A DNA stretch of 14,722 nucleotides, taken from contig LCOU01000001.1 of assembly GCA_001003205.1 (NCBI GenBank), forward strand, positions 1-14,722, given 5' to 3'. A model generated the notes under the pieces. It did not search any database. It was not told the origin of the DNA and saw only the letters and a list, made by a program, of their open reading frames with translations. Source of the stretch: Parcubacteria group bacterium GW2011_GWA2_47_8b (GTDB lineage: Bacteria > Patescibacteriota > Minisyncoccia > UBA6257 > WO2-44-18). Positions 6,158 through 11,751 of the stretch are shown here, piece after piece (position 1 is the stretch's first letter; each line of letters begins with the position of its first letter). The translations under genes were made by a program, and so were the position numbers.

Positions 6158-6832
6158 ATGAATTATCTTTGTATAGATATAGGTACGGGTTCCATAAAGG
6201 CGGTGGAGAAATCCGCGGACGGACGGATATTGCGTTGGGGTATGTTAGAAAAGACCGATGGCCCCCTGCAAAGCAGTATCCAGCCGCTGGATGAAGCGTT
6301 GGCGATTCACTATCTTAAAACTTTAGTTGCCGAAATGCATACGGAATCGCAAGACGCGGTAGTGTCCCTTCCCGCGTTTGAGGTTTTCACTGCTATCGCC
6401 CCCGCCGTTGACCCGCAATACATTCCGATGAGCCCCAACACTTTCAAGCTGGAGGCGTTTCCTGTCAACAACAAAAGTTTTTTCCTGGTCGCCGTGCCGA
6501 AGGAGATTATTGCCAAATACAAAAGGATTATCCGGTACAGCGGCCTCAACTTGGTTCGTCTGGAACTGGAAAGCGTCGCGGTGGCGAGAGTCTTTGCCGA
6601 TTTGAAAGAGCCCGTTTTGGTAATGGATGTGGGTCGCCGTTCCACCGCGTTTACGCTGGTGGAGAAGGGAATGGTTAATTTTTTGTCTCATACCGATTTT
6701 GCTTTGGCGTCCAATGCTCGGAATGTTATAATTAACAAAGCGAGGGCTCTGGCGAACCAACGAGGGGCAAAAAAAATTGTTCTTGCGCCGAAATTCGCGG
6801 TTGTTAATGGATTATACAGAGTATCTCAATAA
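6158..6832 (+). CDS. PilM-like actin-fold ATPase, compact form
   Basis: This 224-residue protein starts with the phosphate-1 motif of the actin/FtsA/PilM superfamily, I-D-I-G-T-G-S-I-K-A-V-E (residues 6-17). A central phosphate-2 motif reads V-L-V-M-D-V-G-R-R-S-T-A-F (about 153-165, D157). PilM sits on the cytoplasmic face of type IV pilus machines and binds the N-terminus of PilN. Usual PilM is about 350 residues. Here only about 35 residues separate phosphate-2 from a C-terminal K-I-V-L-A-P-K-F-A-V-V-N-G-L segment, which looks like the adenosine motif (normally I-L-x-G-G) with its glycines lost. The protein therefore seems to lack subdomain 2B and may not bind ATP normally. pilD-like follows 18 bp later, but no pilN/pilO genes do. 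Family membership is likely; pilus role is inferred. Confidence 0.75.
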   Translation: MNYLCIDIGTGSIKAVEKSADGRILRWGMLEKTDGPLQSSIQPLDEALAIHYLKTLVAEMHTESQDAVVSLPAFEVFTAIAPAVDPQYIPMSPNTFKLEAFPVNNKSFFLVAVPKEIIAKYKRIIRYSGLNLVRLELESVAVARVFADLKEPVLVMDVGRRSTAFTLVEKGMVNFLSHTDFALASNARNVIINKARALANQRGAKKIVLAPKFAVVNGLYRVSQ

Positions 6833-6850
6833 ACTTTTAGTTAATAAGGT

Positions 6851-7609
6851 ATGATATTTTGGCTTTTCGCGCTTGGGCTTGCCGTTGGCAGTTTTTTGAA
6901 TGTTATTTCTTTGCGTTACAAAGCGGGCGGGCATTTGTTTACGGCCGACGTTTTGAAGGGTCGCTCTCACTGCCCTTACTGCCAAAAAACTTTGCGCTGG
7001 TTTGAGCTGGTGCCGCTATTAAGTTTTGCGATACAGATGGGCCGTTGCCGGCATTGCCGCCATTCATTGACCTGGCAGTATCCGATTGTTGAGGTTATTA
7101 CGGCATCTGTTTTCGCGTTTGTGCCCGTTTACGTCCAGGCGGCTCCGATTTGGATTGTTGCGATACTAGTTTTGATTTTAATTGCATTGATTGACGCCCG
7201 GCTTTCGGTTATTCCCGACCAGCTGAACTTGTTTCTGCTGTTTTTGGGCTTTGTTTTTATCGGAATCAAGGGCTTCCAAAATATCAATGCGTGGAGTCCG
7301 CATCTGATAGGTCTTGCGGCCGGGCTCTCATTTCTCGGTTTGATATTTGTCGTCAGCCGCGGGCGGGCGATGGGAATGGGGGACGTTAAAATGGCGGCGG
7401 CGCTGGGCTTCTTGTTTGCCTGGCCAAAAATCGTACCGCTTTTAATGACTGCTTTTATGCTGGGCGGTTTGTGGGCGACTATCGTTTTGCTGTCCAGGAA
7501 AAAAACTCTCAAAGACGCGATTCCCTTCGGTCCGTTTCTTGCCCTCGCCGGCGTTTTAGTCGTTATTTGGGGCGACTTGGTTCTTCGGTCTTTTTACGGC
7601 TTTCTTTAG
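6851..7609 (+). CDS. pilD: Prepilin peptidase / N-methyltransferase (PilD/ComC type)
   Basis: This 252-residue polytopic membrane protein has both parts of the prepilin peptidase family. The N-terminal domain begins with G-S-F-L-N-V (13-18) and carries two CxxC pairs, C41/C44 and C66/C69, the metal-binding knuckles of bifunctional enzymes. The peptidase part has the two catalytic aspartates in context: D115 in L-I-D-A-R-L-S-V-I-P-D and D178 in G-M-G-D-V-K. It also has the late P-F-G-P-F-L motif. Length matches the family (about 230-290 aa). It cuts the leader of type IV prepilins at the cytoplasmic face and methylates the new N-terminus. It is 18 bp after the PilM-like gene, so they are probably cotranscribed. 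The start is preceded by AAGG only one base upstream. Confidence 0.93.
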   Translation: MIFWLFALGLAVGSFLNVISLRYKAGGHLFTADVLKGRSHCPYCQKTLRWFELVPLLSFAIQMGRCRHCRHSLTWQYPIVEVITASVFAFVPVYVQAAPIWIVAILVLILIALIDARLSVIPDQLNLFLLFLGFVFIGIKGFQNINAWSPHLIGLAAGLSFLGLIFVVSRGRAMGMGDVKMAAALGFLFAWPKIVPLLMTAFMLGGLWATIVLLSRKKTLKDAIPFGPFLALAGVLVVIWGDLVLRSFYGFL

Positions 7610-7732
7610 CCAGGATAAAAAATTTATACGCCCCTCCGCCACTTTCTTTTCCCTCAACCCACTGTAGACCCGCCCACCCCCAAGAAAGTCTCCTGTAAGG
7701 ACCGGCGGTTCTTTTGCCCAGCGGCAAAATCC

Positions 7733-7752
7733 CCTGCCTGCCGGCAGGCAGG
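7733..7752. repeat. Dispersed 20-bp palindrome, copy 1
   Basis: cctgcctgccggcaggcagg, a perfect palindrome. An identical copy lies at 7820-7839 and a 21-bp variant at 10276-10296 inside ligA. Confidence 0.9.
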
Positions 7753-7819
7753 CGCCTATGGGCTCGCCGCGCCACTTTTCGTTTCTTTGCGATTATAACG
7801 AAAAGACCATGCTGGCGCG

Positions 7820-7839
7820 CCTGCCTGCCGGCAGGCAGG
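7820..7839. repeat. Dispersed 20-bp palindrome, copy 2
   Basis: Identical to 7733-7752. The two copies lie on either side of the central stem of the MITE-like element and can pair with each other or fold on themselves. Confidence 0.9.
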
Positions 7840-7920
7840 GCTCCGCCAATTCCTTTCAGAAGACTTTCTTAGGGTGGTGACACATCACAACAAGCCCCTC
7901 TGACGCTTTCTTTTCTCCGA

Positions 7921-7954
7921 CCTCCAATATCTCACGATCGTGAGATATTGGAGG
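7921..7954. repeat. Perfect 34-bp palindrome, no spacer
   Basis: The half-site cctccaatatctcacga (7921-7937) is followed directly by its exact reverse complement. It lies just inside the right terminal repeat and is flanked by ctttcttttc (7905-7914) and gaaaagaaag (7983-7992), giving a larger inverted repeat. Confidence 0.9.
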
Positions 7955-8083
7955 AATCAAAACTGGACGGAACGGGTTGAGGGAAAAGAAAGTGGCGGAG
8001 GAGCGAAACCTGAACGGGTTGCGAGGAACTGCTGGTTCCCGAGGAGACTTTACGAAGGGGGCGGAATAAAAGAGCGCCCGGCA

Positions 8084-8111
8084 TTGATAACGCAATGGGT
8101 GCTGTTATAAT
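8084..8111 (+). promoter_or_regulatory. Promoter of the lipoprotein gene
   Basis: TTGATA (8084-8089) and a perfect TATAAT (8106-8111) are 16 bases apart, 28 bases before the start codon. Confidence 0.75.
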
Positions 8112-8139
8112 TAATCCGGTACTTTTATAGGAGACGGCA

Positions 8140-8628
8140 ATGAGAATCGTCACGCTGTTGTCTTTGGCGGCGATTTTTCCTCTCGTCGGTTGCAGCGCGA
8201 TTGAGTCGGAAGTTCTTTATCGCGAAATACCAGCACGGCCGATTGCCGAAAAGGTAGCCGTGATTGAAGAGATGAATTGCGATAATCCCAAGGCCGTGGA
8301 ATACTGTGCGGAACTTATGAAGGCCGAACTTGAAAGGATGGGGTATCGGATTGCTGACGAGCCCGGTGCGCTAAGAATCAGGTTTTGGGCCAAGCTTGTA
8401 GCGGTTAGGTGCGACAATCCCGAAGATGACTACACATCCTCCGGTTTTCTGATTAGGGTCTACCACCCTTATCCCGGAGTTAAGCATTTTCCGAACAAAA
8501 TTCTTGAACTGAGCGACGGGCGGACCAGCTACATCACATTTGAAAGGGCTTTGCTGTACATTCATTGTAAAGATGTTGTGCCGCGCATGCTGAAAAAGAT
8601 GGACGAATGTCTTTTTCCCGCCAACTAA
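8140..8628 (+). CDS. Predicted lipoprotein, unknown function
   Basis: The 162-residue product begins M-R-I-V-T-L-L-S-L-A-A-I-F-P-L-V-G-C, a short charged start, a hydrophobic core and an L-V-G-C lipobox with C18 as the lipidated residue. After cleavage by signal peptidase II it would be anchored outside the cytoplasmic membrane. The mature part is about 145 residues. It has an early K-V-A-V-I-E-E strand, a C-A-E-L-M-K-A-E-L-E-R-M-G-Y helix resembling the small alpha/beta units of some envelope lipoproteins, and several further cysteines (in M-N-C-D-N, E-Y-C-A, V-R-C-D-N, I-H-C-K and D-E-C-L) that could form disulphides. I do not recognise the family. An AGGAG ribosome-binding site at 8129-8133 supports the start, and the gene has its own promoter and terminator, so it is a single-gene unit. 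Confidence 0.8.
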   Translation: MRIVTLLSLAAIFPLVGCSAIESEVLYREIPARPIAEKVAVIEEMNCDNPKAVEYCAELMKAELERMGYRIADEPGALRIRFWAKLVAVRCDNPEDDYTSSGFLIRVYHPYPGVKHFPNKILELSDGRTSYITFERALLYIHCKDVVPRMLKKMDECLFPAN

Positions 8629-8638
8629 ATTCAAAACC

Positions 8639-8668
8639 CCTCCGATATCAATCGGAGGCTTTTTATTT
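8639..8668 (+). terminator. Rho-independent terminator of the lipoprotein gene
   Basis: A perfect 8-bp stem (cctccgat at 8639-8646 with atcggagg at 8651-8658) and a four-base loop are followed by ctttttatttt. The stem core is shared with the hairpin at 790-817. Confidence 0.9.
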
Positions 8669-8695
8669 TATAATAGGAGAGCATTCCTAAATTTA

Positions 8696-10729
8696 ATGGA
8701 TAAAAAACAAGCGAAGGAACGAATTGAAAAATTACGCGAGACGATTGATAAGTACCGCTACGCTTATCACGTTTTGGACAAATCCCTCATTTCCGATGAG
8801 GCGTTGGACGCGTTAAAAAAAGAACTTTTTGACTTAGAGCAGCAATTTCCGGACCTTATCACTCCAGACTCGCCGACACAAAGAGTGGCGGGCCAGCCGC
8901 TAAAGGAATTTAAAAAGGCCCAGCACGAGAAGCCAATGACTTCTTTTAATGACGCTTTTTCGGAAGATGATATGAGGGACTGGATGAAGCGACTTGAAAA
9001 TTATTTGGGGCGGGAAATAAAAAAGGAATTTTACTGCGAACATAAGATTGACGGCCTGGCTGTAGAGCTGGTTTACGAAAATGGGATTTTTATCCAGGGT
9101 TCCACTCGAGGCAACGGATTGATAGGCGAAGACGTCACTCAAAATCTAAAAACCGTTGAAGCGATTCCTCTGAAATTGGCGCTCGGTGCCCCAAAAAAGC
9201 TCATTGTTCGGGGTGAGATTTTTTTAACAAAAAAAGAATTTGACCGAATCAACAAGGAACTTACAAAAAAAGGCGATAAAAATTTCGCCAACCCGCGCAA
9301 TTTGGCGGCTGGCACCATTCGCCAGCTTGACCCAAAAGTAACCGCCAGCCGCAAACTGGACTCGTTTCAATACGCCATAGTCACGGATGTTGGTCAAAAA
9401 ACCCACGAGGAAGAACATGAACTTTTGCGCAAGTGGGGGTTCAAAACCAATCCGCACAATAGAAAAATATCGCCTTTCGGGGAAATTTTTGATTTTCATC
9501 GGGAGACGGAAAAGCAACGGGAGAAGCTGGCGTATGAAATAGACGGGATTGTCGTGATTGTTAACGACAACAAAACTTTTGAAACCGGAGGGGTAATCGG
9601 CAAGGCGCCGCGTGCCGCCATCGCCTACAAGTTTTCTCCAAAGGAAGCGACCACCGTTGTTGAGGATATTCAGGTCCAGGTCGGGCGAACCGGCGTTTTA
9701 ACGCCAGTGGCGGTTTTGCGGCCGGTGATGGTTGGCGGTATTACCATCACGCACGCCACCGTTCATAATTATGACGAGATTAAGCGCCTGGGACTGAAAA
9801 TTGGCGACACGGTCATTGTCAGCCGGGCCGGGGACGTCATCCCGCAGGTCAACAAAGTGTTAAAAGAAATGCGTACCGGAAAAGAAAGGGAATTCAAAAT
9901 GCCGGCCAAATGCCCGGCCGATGGCTCCGCCGTGGTAAAGGACGGAGTCGCCTATAAATGCGGCAATAAAAATTGCGGCGCGCGCCAGCGGGAATTTCTT
10001 TATCATTTTGTCGGCGCTTTCAATATGGACGGATTGGGGCCAAAAATTATTGATCGCTTTTTGGACGAAGGCCTTATAATGGATGCCGCGGATATTTTCA
10101 CGGTTAAAAAAGGTGATGTTGCCGCGTTGGAGAGGTTCGGCGAAAAATCCGCGGAAAATATTATTAGTGAAATTGAAACGCGCAAAAAAATTTCGCTTGA
10201 GCGGTTTATTTATGCTCTTGGGATTTTGCATGTTGGAGAGGAAACATCCCGTTTGCTGGCGCAAACGGTAATTTCCCTGCCTCGCCGGCAGGCAGGCAAT
10301 TCCATTTCCAAACCGAGCCATGTTTTAAAATCGTTGGGGGAAATGTCGGTAGAGGAATTGCAGAAAATTCCCGACATCGGGCCCGCGGTGGCGGCAAGTA
10401 TCGCCGATTATTTTCAAGACAAACGCCATCGCGAGTTGATTATGAAATTGGATAAAGTTGGAATTATTTTGGAAACCCCCGAACTTAAACCCAAAAGCCA
10501 GAGATTAAAAGGCCAAACCTTTGTTCTTACCGGGACCCTTGAATCAATTTCGCGCGATGGCGTAAAGGAAAAAATCCGTTCTTTGGGCGGCGAGGTGAGC
10601 GAATCGGTTTCCAAAAAAACTTCCTATGTGGTTGTCGGAGCGGAGCCGGGTTCAAAACTGGAGAAGGCCCGACAGTTGGGCGTAAAAGTTTTGGAAGAGC
10701 GAGAATTCTTGAAAATCATCGGCAAGTAG
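8696..10729 (+). CDS. ligA: NAD-dependent DNA ligase
   Basis: This 677-residue enzyme seals nicks in DNA using NAD+. All LigA domains are present in order: the Ia domain (about 1-65) that binds NMN, with Y-R-Y-A-Y-H-V-L and the D-S-P-T-Q-R-V motif; the adenylation domain with nucleophile K117 in E-H-K-I-D-G and the later S-T-R-G-N-G; an OB fold around V-G-R-T-G-V-L-T-P-V-A; a zinc finger; helix-hairpin-helix repeats; and a C-terminal BRCT domain (L-T-G-T-L to I-I-G-K). Two oddities are seen. The zinc finger has C406, D409, C422, C427, with Asp in place of the usual second cysteine. A 21-bp palindrome at 10276-10296 adds the residues L-P-R-R-Q-A-G in the helix-hairpin-helix region. The start ATG has only a distant AGGAGA (8676-8681). 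It probably heads an operon with the next two genes. Confidence 0.97.
   Translation: MDKKQAKERIEKLRETIDKYRYAYHVLDKSLISDEALDALKKELFDLEQQFPDLITPDSPTQRVAGQPLKEFKKAQHEKPMTSFNDAFSEDDMRDWMKRLENYLGREIKKEFYCEHKIDGLAVELVYENGIFIQGSTRGNGLIGEDVTQNLKTVEAIPLKLALGAPKKLIVRGEIFLTKKEFDRINKELTKKGDKNFANPRNLAAGTIRQLDPKVTASRKLDSFQYAIVTDVGQKTHEEEHELLRKWGFKTNPHNRKISPFGEIFDFHRETEKQREKLAYEIDGIVVIVNDNKTFETGGVIGKAPRAAIAYKFSPKEATTVVEDIQVQVGRTGVLTPVAVLRPVMVGGITITHATVHNYDEIKRLGLKIGDTVIVSRAGDVIPQVNKVLKEMRTGKEREFKMPAKCPADGSAVVKDGVAYKCGNKNCGARQREFLYHFVGAFNMDGLGPKIIDRFLDEGLIMDAADIFTVKKGDVAALERFGEKSAENIISEIETRKKISLERFIYALGILHVGEETSRLLAQTVISLPRRQAGNSISKPSHVLKSLGEMSVEELQKIPDIGPAVAASIADYFQDKRHRELIMKLDKVGIILETPELKPKSQRLKGQTFVLTGTLESISRDGVKEKIRSLGGEVSESVSKKTSYVVVGAEPGSKLEKARQLGVKVLEEREFLKIIGK
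10276..10296. repeat. Dispersed palindrome inside ligA (21-bp variant)
   Basis: The sequence equals the 20-bp palindrome of 7733-7752 with one extra C after position seven (cctgcct-c-gccggcagg…). At 21 bp it keeps the ligA frame, whereas a 20-bp copy would break it. Confidence 0.8.
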
Positions 10730-10765
10730 TTGATACTGACCGCAGCTCGTTAAAGGAGTCAAGGC

Positions 10766-11077
10766 ATGACGAAAAGCCGGCGCAGATTTTTGTTTTCCGT
10801 GCCCATGGGTAGCGAGGTGGCGGTGGATCAATTTTTGAAATTACTGCAAAAAAGAACTTGCCTTATAATCCGCAAAACCTGCACAATTTTTCACATTAGT
10901 TTTGACGACAAGACGGGCGTGGCGGCAACTTCCTACGATACTATGGTTTATTGCGCCGACAAAAAGGCGCGGCGAATTGCCGAGTGTTTGCGCAAAGACA
11001 TTTTTCCCAAAGATCGCGAATGGCTGGTTTACATCTATAACCCGGACGAAAAAGGAGTCATTGACACGTTTCGATAA
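10766..11077 (+). CDS. Small hypothetical protein, 103 aa
   Basis: The frame opens with an ATG preceded by AAAGGAG at 10752-10758, seven bases upstream, which makes it a likely real gene. The product starts M-T-K-S-R-R-R-F-L-F-S-V-P and is rich in basic residues, with alternating strand-like (T-I-F-H-I-S-F-D, W-L-V-Y-I-Y-N) and helix-like (A-V-D-Q-F-L-K-L-L-Q-K, A-R-R-I-A-E-C-L-R-K-D) parts, suggesting a small alpha/beta domain. There is no signal peptide or membrane helix. I do not recognise it. It lies 36 bp after ligA with no terminator between, and 39 bp before the next small gene, so the three may form one transcript. Confidence 0.7.
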   Translation: MTKSRRRFLFSVPMGSEVAVDQFLKLLQKRTCLIIRKTCTIFHISFDDKTGVAATSYDTMVYCADKKARRIAECLRKDIFPKDREWLVYIYNPDEKGVIDTFR

Positions 11078-11116
11078 TTGCGGCACAATTTCTCACAGCT
11101 GTTTAAAGGGGGCGCA

Positions 11117-11386
11117 ATGTCGGAACCCCGCATGGCCTACAAGATTTATTTCAACGCGCCGTTTGCCAGAACTTCTCTGGGCGTTTCTCTGGGTCACGCG
11201 TTGATTGCAAAGGAATACTGCTACGAGGTCAATTTTGCAGGACAGAGCATTACCTTGAGACCGGGCTTTGAATTTGAAGGGAATGTTGATCAGAGCAATC
11301 TGAATTTCAAGTTTCCGGATGGCTTCCGTGTTTCTATCAAGAAAGCATGCGTTGTCAGGGTTGAAAACGTCAGGGTTCCGTTCTAA
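11117..11386 (+). CDS. Small hypothetical protein, 89 aa
   Basis: I choose the ATG at 11117 (M-S-E-P-R-M-A-Y-K-I-Y-F) because AAAGGGGG lies about seven bases upstream at 11105-11112. The longer frame from a TTG at 11078 has no ribosome-binding site. The product is mostly strand-like with many aromatic residues (Y-K-I-Y-F-N, Y-C-Y-E-V-N-F, F-E-F-E-G-N-V, N-F-K-F-P-D-G-F-R-V) and would suit a small beta sandwich or barrel. No motif identifies a function and no membrane segment is present. It is the last gene before a strong terminator and probably belongs to the ligA transcript. Confidence 0.65.
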   Translation: MSEPRMAYKIYFNAPFARTSLGVSLGHALIAKEYCYEVNFAGQSITLRPGFEFEGNVDQSNLNFKFPDGFRVSIKKACVVRVENVRVPF

Positions 11387-11405
11387 ATTATTATTTTGTC
11401 CCCCA

Positions 11406-11435
11406 CCTCCCCACTTAATAAGTGAGGAGGTTTTT
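11406..11435 (+). terminator. Rho-independent terminator of the ligA unit
   Basis: An 11-bp stem with one mismatch (cctccccactt at 11406-11416 with aagtgaggagg at 11420-11430) and a three-base loop is followed by TTTTT. It separates the ligA unit from gatC. Confidence 0.9.
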
Positions 11436-11450
11436 GTTAATATATAACTT

Positions 11451-11741
11451 ATGAGCGAAATCACTAAAAAATCTTTGGAGCACTTAGCGGACCTGGCGCG
11501 TCTGGAATTAAACGCGCAGGAGGACGAGAAATTTTTAGCAGACCTTAAAAAAATTCTTGACCACTTCCAGGAACTGCAGGCCCTAAACACCGATGGCGTC
11601 CAGCCGATGACCGGCGGAACGGAAAGCAAGAATGTTTTTCGCGAAGACGGCGCAACCAAAAGCAGTATTAGCCCCGATGGGGTAGTGGAAGCATTTCCGG
11701 AAAAAGAAAAACACTGGCTGAAAGTGCCGCCAGTATTTTAA
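11451..11741 (+). CDS. gatC: Asp/Glu-tRNA amidotransferase subunit C
   Basis: This 96-residue protein is a typical GatC. It has an N-terminal helix L-E-H-L-A-D-L-A-R-L-E-L (about 9-20), a second helix F-L-A-D-L-K-K-I-L-D-H-F-Q-E-L (28-42), then V-Q-P-M-T and F-R-E-D-G, and the C-terminal F-P-E-K-E-K-H-W-L-K-V-P-P-V-F. GatC wraps around GatA and stabilises the GatCAB complex that amidates misacylated Glu-tRNA(Gln) or Asp-tRNA(Asn). gatA starts 10 bp downstream. There is no Shine-Dalgarno sequence; the AT-rich taatatataa at 11438-11447 just ahead of the ATG could be a -10 giving a leaderless or nearly leaderless mRNA. Confidence 0.95.
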   Translation: MSEITKKSLEHLADLARLELNAQEDEKFLADLKKILDHFQELQALNTDGVQPMTGGTESKNVFREDGATKSSISPDGVVEAFPEKEKHWLKVPPVF

Positions 11742-11751
11742 TAATTTTACT

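Larger units (their letters stand above)
7629..8005. repeat. MITE-like element with long terminal inverted repeats
   Basis: 7633-7660 (cctccgccac…cctcaaccc) is the exact reverse complement of 7974-8001; with one mismatch the match extends to 7629-7660 / 7974-8005 (32 bp). Inside, ccaagaaagtct near 7679-7690 is mirrored by agactttctta near 7861-7871. A central arm pairs cgcgcca (7768-7774) and cttttcgtt (7775-7783) with aacgaaaag (7797-7805) and tggcgcg (7813-7819). Two 20-bp palindromes flank that arm and a 34-bp palindrome lies near the right end. ctttcttttc recurs at 7905-7914. No transposase or other believable gene is present; short ORFs here fall on repeats. This accounts for most of the 530-bp gene-free stretch 7610-8139; the rest holds a direct repeat of gaacgggttg (near 7970 and 8013) and the promoter at 8084-8111. 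Confidence 0.75.

Noticed and set aside
7563..7775. 70-residue minus-strand ORF containing L-P-A-G-R-Q-G
   Set aside because: It is a translation of the dispersed palindrome and the left terminal repeat, and overlaps the end of pilD.
7629..8005. CRISPR array
   Set aside because: Repeats are inverted and palindromic, not regularly spaced direct repeats with unique spacers; no cas genes.
7856..8153. Minus-strand ORFs of 79 and 73 residues
   Set aside because: They translate the right terminal repeat and the 34-bp palindrome in two frames; no coding signals.
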